Source: Ruania albidiflava DSM 18029
Lineage (GTDB): Bacteria > Actinomycetota > Actinomycetes > Actinomycetales > Beutenbergiaceae
DNA: 33,520 nucleotides
Assembly: GCF_000421225.1 (NCBI RefSeq)
Contig: NZ_ATWL01000024.1
Coordinates: 1-33,520, forward strand
Direction of reading: 5' to 3'
Part shown: positions 1 to 6,625 of the stretch, piece after piece
Layout: each line of letters opens with the position of its first letter
Numbering within the stretch: the stretch's first letter is position 1
Notes under the pieces: model-generated
The model's input: only the letters and a program-made list of their open reading frames with translations
Databases searched by the model: none
What the model was told of the DNA's origin: nothing
Translations under genes and position numbers: made by a program

Positions 1-6
1 GGGAAG

Positions 7-1740
7 GTGCCCGCGATCTCGTATCTGCGGGTCTCCACCAAGGACCAGGCCACCCGCAACGGCCTCGAAGAGGGCCTGTCCATCCCCGCGCAGCGAGAGG
101 CCGCCGACCGCAAGGCCGCGCAGCTGAATGCGGTCATCGTCGCGGAGTTCATCGAGCCCGGCGAGTCCGGCAAGACGGCCCGCCGCAAAGCGCTCCAGGA
201 GATGCTGGACTACCTCGCCGAGCATCCCGTCCGGTACTGCATCATCAATAAGGTCGATCGCATCGCCCGTAACCGGCTGGATGATGCGATCATCCACGCC
301 ACCCTCCGCCAAGCCGGCGTCACGCTCGTCTCGGTCATGGAGAACATCGACGAGACGCCCTCGGGGATGCTGATGCACGGCATCATGGCCTCCATCGCCG
401 AGTTCTACAGCCTGAACCTCGCACAGGAGGTCACCAAGGGCCTCGTGCAGAAAGCGTCCATCGGCGGCACCCCGCACAAGGCGCCCATCGGCTACCTCAA
501 CGTCCGCAGCACCGACGCGAACGGGCACGAGGTCCGCGACGTGCAGCTCGACCCCGACCGGGCCGAGCTCGTGCGGTTCGCGTTCACCGCCTACGCCACC
601 GGCGACTGGTCACTCTCGAAGCTCGCCCGCGAGTTGGAAACACGGGGTCTGACCACGAGGCCGACGCCAACGTTCCCCGCGAAACCAGTCACCACGACCG
701 GCCTGCACAAGATCCTCACCAACCCCTACTACCAGGGCATCGTCACCTTCCGCGAGGTCACCTACCCCGGCACCCATGAACCGCTCGTGAGCCCGGAGAC
801 GTTCGAGCAGGTGCAGACGATCCTGCGGCAGAACCACGTCGTCGGCGACAAGCCACAGAAGTACGACCACTACCTCAAAGGATCGATCTACTGCGGTTGC
901 GGGAAGCGGCTCATGTTCGAACGGCCCCGCAACCACCAGGGCGTCGCCTACGACTACTTCACCTGCACCGGCCGACGGTTCAAGCGCAACGACTGTCAGC
1001 GCACCGCTATGCTCGCGCACCGCGTCGAGCAGACCATCGAGGACGGCTACCGGTCCCTGTCGGTCAGTACCGACGAGGCCGCGCAGATCCAGGACGTGCT
1101 CGAGCAGGTGTTCGACACCCTCGCCGAGTCCACCAGCGACGAGCAGAAGCTGCTGGCCGGGCAGAAGACCAAGCTCGAAGCCGAACAGGTCAAGCTCCTC
1201 CAAGCCCACTACGCCGATGCGATCCCCATCGACCTGCTCAAGACAGAGCAAGACCGCATCCGCGCCAGCCTTCAAGCGATCACCGGTCGGCTCGACACGT
1301 TGGAGACGACCTACGACAAGGCCAAGGTTGGACTCGACGCGATCCTCGGGCTCCTCACCGACATCGGCGACGTCTACGCCAAGGCCGAACCGTCCGAGCG
1401 GCGGATGCTCAACCGGGCGCTGTTCGACCGCATCACCATCGATGACGAGGACGGCGCCACCCTCCAACCGACCGAAGCGATCCAGACCATCCTGGCCACC
1501 AGCCCCAGGTCACACAACGAAGGAACCTTGCCCCGCGATGATGCGGGGCAAGGTTCGAACGTTCAACTTTACGTGGAGCTAGCGGGATTCGAACCCGCGA
1601 CCTTCTCGTTGCGAACGAGACGCGCTACCAACTGCGCCATAGCCCCAGAACCGTGCATCAGGATAGCACCTCGAGGTCGGTATCCTGCACCAGCAGGAGG
1701 GTGGCTCCGGTCACCGGAGCTGGCCAGATCTGCGCGGTGA
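7..1740 (+). CDS. Large serine recombinase (site-specific integrase), start possibly upstream
   Basis: This is a DNA-cutting and rejoining enzyme of the large serine recombinase family that moves phages and integrative elements. The N-terminal resolvase domain (about residues 3-145) carries the YLRVSTKDQ motif with the nucleophile Ser10 and the arginine-rich DRIARNR motif (84-90). A recombinase domain follows (about 150-275), then a zinc ribbon with Cys296, Cys298, Cys320 and Cys330, and a charged coiled-coil stretch (about 360-450). The GTG at position 7 gives a typical N-terminus, but upstream sequence is missing, so the true start may lie outside the window. The last ~60 codons cross a strong hairpin and the antisense of a tRNA gene, giving the peptide ELAGFEPATFSLR, which is known from spurious tRNA-antisense translations. 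The genuine C-terminus probably lies near residue 500-520, or the gene was fused to chromosomal DNA on integration. Confidence 0.88.
   Translation: MPAISYLRVSTKDQATRNGLEEGLSIPAQREAADRKAAQLNAVIVAEFIEPGESGKTARRKALQEMLDYLAEHPVRYCIINKVDRIARNRLDDAIIHATLRQAGVTLVSVMENIDETPSGMLMHGIMASIAEFYSLNLAQEVTKGLVQKASIGGTPHKAPIGYLNVRSTDANGHEVRDVQLDPDRAELVRFAFTAYATGDWSLSKLARELETRGLTTRPTPTFPAKPVTTTGLHKILTNPYYQGIVTFREVTYPGTHEPLVSPETFEQVQTILRQNHVVGDKPQKYDHYLKGSIYCGCGKRLMFERPRNHQGVAYDYFTCTGRRFKRNDCQRTAMLAHRVEQTIEDGYRSLSVSTDEAAQIQDVLEQVFDTLAESTSDEQKLLAGQKTKLEAEQVKLLQAHYADAIPIDLLKTEQDRIRASLQAITGRLDTLETTYDKAKVGLDAILGLLTDIGDVYAKAEPSERRMLNRALFDRITIDDEDGATLQPTEAIQTILATSPRSHNEGTLPRDDAGQGSNVQLYVELAGFEPATFSLRTRRATNCAIAPEPCIRIAPRGRYPAPAGGWLRSPELARSAR
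1523..1556. terminator. Perfect 14-bp hairpin between recombinase and tRNA-Ala
   Basis: Arms 1523-1536 and 1543-1556 are perfectly complementary, with a 6-nt loop (GATGAT). The hairpin lies just beyond the 3' end of the minus-strand tRNA and inside the recombinase reading frame. No clear T-run follows on either strand. The likely role is termination of the tRNA transcript, possibly in both directions. Confidence 0.6.
1574..1646 (-). tRNA. tRNA-Ala (anticodon CGC)
   Basis: Reading the minus strand gives a complete 73-nt cloverleaf. The 7-bp acceptor stem is GGGGCTA/TAGCTCC with discriminator A. The D arm is GCGCAGTTGGTAGCGC. The anticodon stem TCTCG/CGAGA encloses the loop TTCGCAA, giving anticodon CGC (codon GCG, alanine). 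The T arm contains GGTTCGAATCC. No CCA is encoded. The 3' end faces the recombinase, so this tRNA 3' end is the likely attachment site of the element to the left. Confidence 0.95.
1660..1665 (-). promoter_or_regulatory. -10 box of the tRNA-Ala promoter
   Basis: On the minus strand TATCCT lies 13 nt before the first tRNA base, a normal distance for a short tRNA leader. A second TATCCT on the opposite strand (around 1681) makes the area weakly symmetric. No convincing -35 box is seen. Confidence 0.45.
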
Positions 1741-1749
1741 TCGAGTGCT

Positions 1750-2706
1750 CTACTGCCCCACTGCGCGACGGCGCTCGAGCACTTCCTGGAGGTTCACCGA
1801 CGGTGCCGGCGGGGCAGCTGGCGCTTCTGCGGAAGCGCTCTGCACCACCTCGACCGGCTCGGCCGGTGAGGCGGGGCTCGCCACCGGAGCTCCGCCGTCG
1901 TGCTCAGCAGCGGGCTCCGCCTGCTCGGGCAGCGGCTCGACCTCTCGGCGCGGTGCGGGGGCCTTCATCGTGTACACCGGGGCAGGGACCGGCACAGGCG
2001 TCCAGCCCTCCCCCTCCGGCAGCTCGGGGCGCAGGACGCTGGTCTCCTCCGCGTCGGCCTCCAGCAGCTTCGTCGGGTCCACGTCGATCCGCAGGCTGGA
2101 GGTCGACTTCGGCACCTCCGGCTCGCGGGCCGCCTTGGTTGCCGCGACCCGTGCGGCGCGGGCCTGGTCGGCGCGGCGGGCCCGTTCGATCTCCTCGGCG
2201 AGCCGAGCGTCGGCGATCTTCGCCTGGGCAGCAGCACGGCGGCCGAGCACCAGCACGGTCAGGAACAGCACGCTGGGCACGATGGCCAGAGCGATCGGCG
2301 CTGAGGCGATGGCGACCAGCACCCATCCGGCGGTGGTCGCGGTGAGCAGCGCCAGAGTGAGCACGAGCCGTCGGGTTGCCGCTGCCGCTCGCCGGCTGGC
2401 CGCCGCTGCCCGGGTGGCGCGCGCCGCAGCAGCACGGCGCGCATCGGCGGCTGCGAGCCGCTGGGGGGCGGGCGAGTGCATGATGTCCTCCGTGGTCTCG
2501 GTCCGCGGCCGGTGCAGATATCCGCGAGCAGTCTCGGGTTGTGGCGTGGGGTTCGTCCCGGCCGTCGCCAGGACTCGTAGGTCCTCGGAGAACCTGTCAG
2601 CCACCCGAGAATCGACGACCACCTGACGCGACCGGATCGCGGTCGGTAGCAGGTAACCGAGGATCAGCACCACGATCGCCAGCACGACCCATCCGGCGAA
2701 CTCCAC
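1750..2706 (-). CDS. sepX: SepX/GLPR-type divisome membrane protein
   Basis: This 318-residue membrane protein starts directly with a transmembrane helix (FAGWVVLAIVVLILGYLLP), followed by a short basic segment and the conserved-looking DSRVADRFSEDLRVL. A charged Ala/Arg helix follows, then two further hydrophobic segments (LVLTLALLTATTAGWVLVAIA and IALAIVPSVLFLTVLVLG), and a long Pro/Glu/Ala-rich cytoplasmic tail. The identification rests on topology and on the conserved order with rimJ, glp, galU and fthC. In corynebacteria GLPR at this locus is the membrane receptor of the gephyrin-like Glp, and in Streptomyces SepX acts in cell division. I chose GTG 2706 over the in-frame GTG 2769 because a TAGCGT -10 box sits 7 nt before it and the TM helix then begins at the N-terminus. 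The function is inferred from context. Confidence 0.75.
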   Translation of the reverse strand: MEFAGWVVLAIVVLILGYLLPTAIRSRQVVVDSRVADRFSEDLRVLATAGTNPTPQPETARGYLHRPRTETTEDIMHSPAPQRLAAADARRAAAARATRAAAASRRAAAATRRLVLTLALLTATTAGWVLVAIASAPIALAIVPSVLFLTVLVLGRRAAAQAKIADARLAEEIERARRADQARAARVAATKAAREPEVPKSTSSLRIDVDPTKLLEADAEETSVLRPELPEGEGWTPVPVPAPVYTMKAPAPRREVEPLPEQAEPAAEHDGGAPVASPASPAEPVEVVQSASAEAPAAPPAPSVNLQEVLERRRAVGQ

Positions 2707-2713
2707 AGTCCTG

Positions 2714-2719
2714 ACGCTA
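2714..2719 (-). promoter_or_regulatory. -10 box, leaderless promoter of sepX
   Basis: TAGCGT on the minus strand is followed by 7 nt and then GTG 2706. The spacing would put the transcription start at or next to the start codon. The same box and spacing recur before several other genes of the window. Confidence 0.5.
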
Positions 2720-2806
2720 GAGCCGATCCGGTGCGGAATCGTTGATCGAACCCGGCGTGTCGCGCTCACAGGGACCTAACCGGATCGGCAGCTGGCTCGC
2801 GGACGC

Positions 2807-2856
2807 GATACCCGCGAGCACTACCCGGCGGCGCAACTGCCGAATGAATGGATTCA
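2807..2856 (-). repeat. 50-bp intergenic repeat, copy A
   Basis: Read on the minus strand, this copy begins with the near-palindrome TGAATCCATTCA and ends with GTAGTGCTCGCGGGTATC. The last 18 bases are identical to copy B (6526-6575). Copy C is at 18346-18395. All three copies are exactly 50 bp and lie between genes. Confidence 0.75.
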
Positions 2857-2919
2857 CGCGGGGTGTGGGAGGCGCGGGGTGTGGGTGGCGCGGGGTGTGG
2901 GTGGGAGGCGTGGTGGCGG

Positions 2920-3510
2920 TCAGGTGAGGGGCGCGGAGCCGCGGGAGGCCAGCCAGCGCTCCAGCAGGCTCGGGGCCGCCTCCTCCACGGTCAGCGCGAA
3001 GCTGCGGTGGTCGGCCCACTGCCCCTGGATGTGCAGGTAGGCCCGGCGCAGGCCCTCGTCCCGGAAGCCGAGCTTCTCCACCACCCGCAGGCTGGCGGCG
3101 TTCTCCGGGCGGATGTTGATCTCCACCCGGTGCAGGCCCAGGTCGGTGAAGCAGTAGTCGACGACCATCGCCACCGCTGTGGGGATGATGCCCCTGCCGG
3201 CTACGTGCTCGGAGATCCAGTACCCGATCGAGGCGGACTGCAGCGAACCGCGGTTCACCCCGGCCACGCTGACCTGCCCGACCAGCTCGCCGCGGTACTC
3301 CACCACGAACGCGTAGCCGGTGTCTTCCCGGGCGGCGCGGTTCAGCTGACGCACGTACCCGGTGAACGTCGCCCGCGGCACGGTGCCGTCCGGGGAGGTC
3401 GCCTCCCAGCGCAGCAGCCAGCGCGCGTTGCGGCGGCGCAGCCTCTGCCAGGCGTCCTGGTCGCGGCGGCGCAGCGGACGCAGCCGGACCGCGCCGCTGC
3501 GCAGCTCCAT
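2920..3510 (-). CDS. rimJ: RimJ/RimL-like GNAT N-acetyltransferase
   Basis: This 196-residue GNAT protein would transfer acetyl from acetyl-CoA to a protein N-terminus or other amine. Its substrate cannot be read from the sequence. The family features are IGYWISEHVAGRGIIPTA (acetyl-CoA pyrophosphate loop), LGLHRVEINIRPENAASLRVVEKLGF and a C-terminal strand. The ATG at 3510 shares its A with the TGA stop of the upstream gephyrin-like gene (TGATG), so translation is probably coupled. Longer in-frame starts would overlap that gene deeply and give low-complexity, arginine-rich sequence, so I rejected them. In mycobacteria an acetyltransferase called RimJ occupies the same place between moeA1 and the GLPR homologue. 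Confidence 0.88.
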   Translation of the reverse strand: MELRSGAVRLRPLRRRDQDAWQRLRRRNARWLLRWEATSPDGTVPRATFTGYVRQLNRAAREDTGYAFVVEYRGELVGQVSVAGVNRGSLQSASIGYWISEHVAGRGIIPTAVAMVVDYCFTDLGLHRVEINIRPENAASLRVVEKLGFRDEGLRRAYLHIQGQWADHRSFALTVEEAAPSLLERWLASRGSAPLT

Positions 3511-4727
3511 CAGCTCTCGAGGACCAGGCACGCGAAGGAGTCTCCTGCCGCCACCGCAGCCGTGCGCTCCGGGATCACTGCGAGGGCGTTCGCGCGGGAC
3601 ATGGCGTTCAGCGACGGCCGTTCCGGTGGTCCGAGCGGAGTGGCCTGGTAGCCGGCACCCGGGCTGCCGGTGAGCGTGACCGGCACGAACTGCCGGCGCC
3701 CGTCCGGCGATGCCCAGCCCCGGGCCATCGCTGCAGTCACCGTCGGCCGGTACAGCTCGCCGTGCCCGGCCATGGCGAGCAGCGCGGGCCGGACGAACAC
3801 CTCGAAGGCGATCTGCGCCGTCGCCGGATCTCCAGGCAGGCATACGATCGGGGTGCTGTCCCCGACGGTGCCGACACCGAATTGACGGCCGGGATGGATG
3901 GCGACGTTGTCGAACCGCACTTCACCCAGGAGGCTGAGCACCTCCTTGACCGTGTCGTGGGCACCATCGCTGAGGCCGCCGGTGGTCAGGAGCAGGTCGG
4001 CGCGCACTAGCTGGTCCTCCAGGGTCTCCCGGAGGGTGGCGTGGTCGTCGGCGACCGGGGCGGCGCGGAACGGGCGGCCGCCGACGTCCTGCACACCGGT
4101 AGCCAGGGCGTGCCCGTTGGCGTCATAGACGCCGGCATCGCCAGCGGGCAGCCCCGGGGAGCGCAGCTCGTCACCGACCGGGACCACCACTACGCGGGGC
4201 CGCGGGTGCACGCTCACCCGAGCCCGGCCCAGCGCCCCGAGCAGCGCGATCTGCCGGTCGCCCACCCGGCGGCCGGCGGCCAGGGCCAGCTCGCCGCGGC
4301 GCAGGTCCTCCCCAGCGGTGCGCACGCCAGCACCTGCGGGCGCGTCGGTGTGCACTGTGACCGAGGCGGCGCCCTCGTCGGTGCCGGTGACCGGGACGAC
4401 GGCGTCGGCCTCGGCGGGCAGGTGCGCTCCGGAGGCGACCCGCACTCCGCTGTGCGCGACGAGCCGTTCGGTGTTCGTGGCACCGGCGGGCAGGTCGCCC
4501 AGCACACGCAGGGTCACCGGGCTGCTCTCGCTGGCACCGTTGACGTCCCGGGCACGGACGGCGTACCCGTCGTAGGCGGCCAGGTCCGCCGGGGGCAGGT
4601 CGCCGGCGGCGACCACGTCCTCGGCGAGGATGCAGCCGGAGGCGTCGGTGAGCGCGACGTCCAGCGGCGGCAGCGGACCGAGGAGCTCCAGAACGGCGCT
4701 CAGGTGCGCGGAGACGCTCTTGGCCAC
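3510..4727 (-). CDS. glp: Gephyrin/MoeA-like protein (Glp), altered catalytic motifs
   Basis: This 405-residue protein has the MoeA fold order. The N-terminal domain carries AYDGYAVRARD (51-61) and the variable middle domain VASGAHLPAEADAVVPV. The MogA-like domain carries RVVVVPVGDEL and TTGGLSDGAHDTVKEV, and a C-terminal domain follows. Canonical MoeA inserts molybdate into molybdopterin. Here the usual MKPGKP segment reads AIHPGRQFG, PGNP reads PGDP, and the usual MDGYAV is YDGYAV. In corynebacteria the protein at this locus (Glp) binds FtsZ and the membrane receptor GLPR. The altered motifs and the sepX neighbour favour such a division role over cofactor synthesis, though both remain possible. 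GTG 4727 lies 4 nt after the galU stop, so the genes form one operon. Confidence 0.85.
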   Translation of the reverse strand: MAKSVSAHLSAVLELLGPLPPLDVALTDASGCILAEDVVAAGDLPPADLAAYDGYAVRARDVNGASESSPVTLRVLGDLPAGATNTERLVAHSGVRVASGAHLPAEADAVVPVTGTDEGAASVTVHTDAPAGAGVRTAGEDLRRGELALAAGRRVGDRQIALLGALGRARVSVHPRPRVVVVPVGDELRSPGLPAGDAGVYDANGHALATGVQDVGGRPFRAAPVADDHATLRETLEDQLVRADLLLTTGGLSDGAHDTVKEVLSLLGEVRFDNVAIHPGRQFGVGTVGDSTPIVCLPGDPATAQIAFEVFVRPALLAMAGHGELYRPTVTAAMARGWASPDGRRQFVPVTLTGSPGAGYQATPLGPPERPSLNAMSRANALAVIPERTAAVAAGDSFACLVLES

Positions 4728-4731
4728 CGGG

Positions 4732-5625
4732 TCACCGACCGGCGAGGAACGAGCGCAGCCAGGTCATGAAGTCCTCCCCCAGGTCGGGGTGGTCGGCGCC
4801 GAGGGAGACGACGGTCTTCAGGTAGTCCAGCGGGTTGCCGGTGTCGTAGCGCCGGCCGCGGAACACCACGCCGTGCACCGGGTGCTGCCCACCTTGGGCG
4901 AGTGTCTGCAGTGCGTCGGTGAGCTGGATCTCGTTGCCGCGGCCCGGTGGGGTGCTGCGCAGCACGTCGAAGATGCCGGGGCCGAGCACGTAGCGGCCGA
5001 TCATCGCCAGGTTGCTCGGCGCGTCCTGGGGGGCGGGCTTCTCCACCATGTGCGTCACCCGCACCACGTCCGCGCCGAGCGCGTCCGCCTGTGCTGGTTC
5101 GACGGCGGCGCACCCGTAGCTGCTGATCTGTTCTGTGGGCACTTCCATCAGTGCGATCACCGAGCCGCCGAGCTCGGCCTGTGCGGCGATCATCGCCGGG
5201 AGGATCTCGTCGCGCGGGTCGATCAGGTCATCACCCAGCTGGACGGCGAAGGGCACCTCACCCACGTGGTCGGCGGCGGTGAGCACGGCGTGGCCGAGGC
5301 CGAGCGCCTCGCCCTGGCGTACCACGTGCACCCGGGCGAGGTCGTTGGTGGCCTGAACCTTGGCCAGTCGCGCCTGGTCGCCCTTGGCCTCCAAGGCCCG
5401 TTCCAGCTCGGGGGCGGCATCGAAGTGGTCGGCGATCGCCTCCTGGCCGCGGCCGGTGATCAGCAGCGCGTCGCTGATGCCGGCTGCTGCGGCCTCGGAC
5501 ACCACGTACTCGATCGAGGGAGCGTCCACCACCGGCAGCATCGCCTTGGGGATCGCCTTGGTGGCGGGCTGGAACCGGGTGGACAGGCCAGCCACCGGGA
5601 TCACGGTCTTGGTCACAGTGCTCAT
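4732..5625 (-). CDS. galU: UTP-glucose-1-phosphate uridylyltransferase
   Basis: This 297-residue cytoplasmic nucleotidyltransferase makes UDP-glucose from UTP and glucose-1-phosphate, feeding cell-wall and glycan synthesis. The N-terminal nucleotide-binding signature is VIPVAGLSTRFQPATKAIPK, where most GalU proteins have GLGTRFLPATKA. FAVQLGDDLID, MVEKPAPQDAPSNLAMIGRY and LTDALQTLA fit the family, and the length is normal. ATG 5625 lies 6 nt after a TAGCCT -10 box with no Shine-Dalgarno sequence, so the mRNA is probably leaderless. The gene is first in the minus-strand operon galU-glp-rimJ and divergent from fthC, as in mycobacteria. Confidence 0.93.
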   Translation of the reverse strand: MSTVTKTVIPVAGLSTRFQPATKAIPKAMLPVVDAPSIEYVVSEAAAAGISDALLITGRGQEAIADHFDAAPELERALEAKGDQARLAKVQATNDLARVHVVRQGEALGLGHAVLTAADHVGEVPFAVQLGDDLIDPRDEILPAMIAAQAELGGSVIALMEVPTEQISSYGCAAVEPAQADALGADVVRVTHMVEKPAPQDAPSNLAMIGRYVLGPGIFDVLRSTPPGRGNEIQLTDALQTLAQGGQHPVHGVVFRGRRYDTGNPLDYLKTVVSLGADHPDLGEDFMTWLRSFLAGR

Positions 5626-5631
5626 GGTCGA

Positions 5632-5637
5632 AGGCTA
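5632..5637 (-). promoter_or_regulatory. -10 box, leaderless promoter of galU operon
   Basis: TAGCCT on the minus strand is followed by 6 nt (TCGACC) and ATG 5625. No ribosome binding site fits in that space. No clear -35 box is seen. Confidence 0.5.
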
Positions 5638-5840
5638 GACGCTGCCGGACAGTGCCGTCGCGTCGACGACCGGCTCGGTCCCGGGTTCGACACCGGGCCC
5701 ACGCAGTGGTGACCGCAACGCACGCCCGTGCGGGAGTCGCGCCGAGTCGATGGATCCAGCCCGCGAGGCGGCGCTGGCGGGCCAGTTTCGCGGACAGCGG
5801 ATCGCTAGCGCGCAGCCACAGAGCCTGACATTGTTGAGGT

Positions 5841-6461
5841 ATGTGGTCACTGGCAAGCTCCATCACGCACCAAGACGGTCTGGAGCTTGAGGACGCCAAG
5901 CAGCTGCTGCGCGCCTCCGTGCGCGAGCACCGCAAGAACCGCTCGGAGAAGGAGCAGAGGGCCGCTGGCGAGAAGATCGCCGAGCACGCCCGCGAGTTGT
6001 TGGACGGGGTGCGCTGCGCTGCTGCCTACGCCTCGCGCCCGACCGAGCCGAACACTGCTGCGCTGCTGCGGATGCTGGACGAGGCCGGGGTGGAGATCCT
6101 GCTGCCGATGCTCGGTCCCGGGTTGAGCCGGGACTGGGCCCGCTACCGACCAGGCGACTCGTTGGAGGTCCGCGCACCAGGCCGCCCACCGGACCCGGAG
6201 GGCCCCGGTCTGGGTGAGGACGCGATCGCCGGTGCCGATGTGGTGTTCGCACCCGCGCTGAGCGTCGACCCGCGCGGGGTGCGGCTCGGTCAGGGCGGCG
6301 GCTGGTACGACCGGGCGCTGCGCTTCGCCCGCCCGGAGACGCCGGTGTTTGCGGTGATCTACGACGACGAACGGTGCACCGAGCCGCTGCCCTCGGCTGC
6401 GCACGACCGGCCCGTCGACGGTGTGCTCACCCCATCCGGGTGGGAGCTCATCTCCGGCTGA
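5841..6461 (+). CDS. fthC: 5-formyltetrahydrofolate cyclo-ligase
   Basis: This 206-residue enzyme converts 5-formyl-THF to 5,10-methenyl-THF using ATP, returning the storage folate to one-carbon metabolism. The C-terminal family motif RLGQGGGWYDRAL is plain, preceded by ADVVFAPALSVDPRG. The N-terminal basic helix (DAKQLLRASVREHRKNRSEKE) and the middle AAYASRPTEPNTAALL also fit. ATG 5841 is the only reasonable start because a stop lies two codons upstream in frame. The N-terminal extension before DAKQLL is slightly longer than usual. The gene is divergent from galU, the order conserved in many actinobacteria. The 215-bp gap between them must hold both promoters. Confidence 0.92.
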   Translation: MWSLASSITHQDGLELEDAKQLLRASVREHRKNRSEKEQRAAGEKIAEHARELLDGVRCAAAYASRPTEPNTAALLRMLDEAGVEILLPMLGPGLSRDWARYRPGDSLEVRAPGRPPDPEGPGLGEDAIAGADVVFAPALSVDPRGVRLGQGGGWYDRALRFARPETPVFAVIYDDERCTEPLPSAAHDRPVDGVLTPSGWELISG

Positions 6462-6525
6462 CGTCGGCCTGCGGGCGCTGCAGCCCCCACACCGGCCGGC
6501 CCGTCGACACCTGCTCCGCCCCGGT

Positions 6526-6575
6526 GATACCCGCGAGCACTACCGGGTGCAGGAAGTATCGCATGAATCGTTTCA
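6526..6575 (-). repeat. 50-bp intergenic repeat, copy B
   Basis: On the minus strand this copy begins with TGAAACGATTCA and ends with GTAGTGCTCGCGGGTATC. It lies between fthC and the convergent acylase gene. It has the same length and the same ends as copies A and C, while the middle is more divergent. Confidence 0.75.
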
Positions 6576-6625
6576 GCGGTGGGGCGGTGGGTTTGGGGCG
6601 GGTGGGTGAGTGCTGCGGAGCGGGC

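Noticed and set aside
2707-2769. Longer sepX start at GTG 2769
   Set aside because: It would place the -10 box TAGCGT inside the coding sequence and add 21 basic residues before the transmembrane helix. The GTG at 2706 fits the leaderless pattern.
3511-3843. Upstream extension of the acetyltransferase frame
   Set aside because: It overlaps the gephyrin-like gene entirely and gives arginine-rich low-complexity sequence. The TGATG junction at 3510 sets the start.
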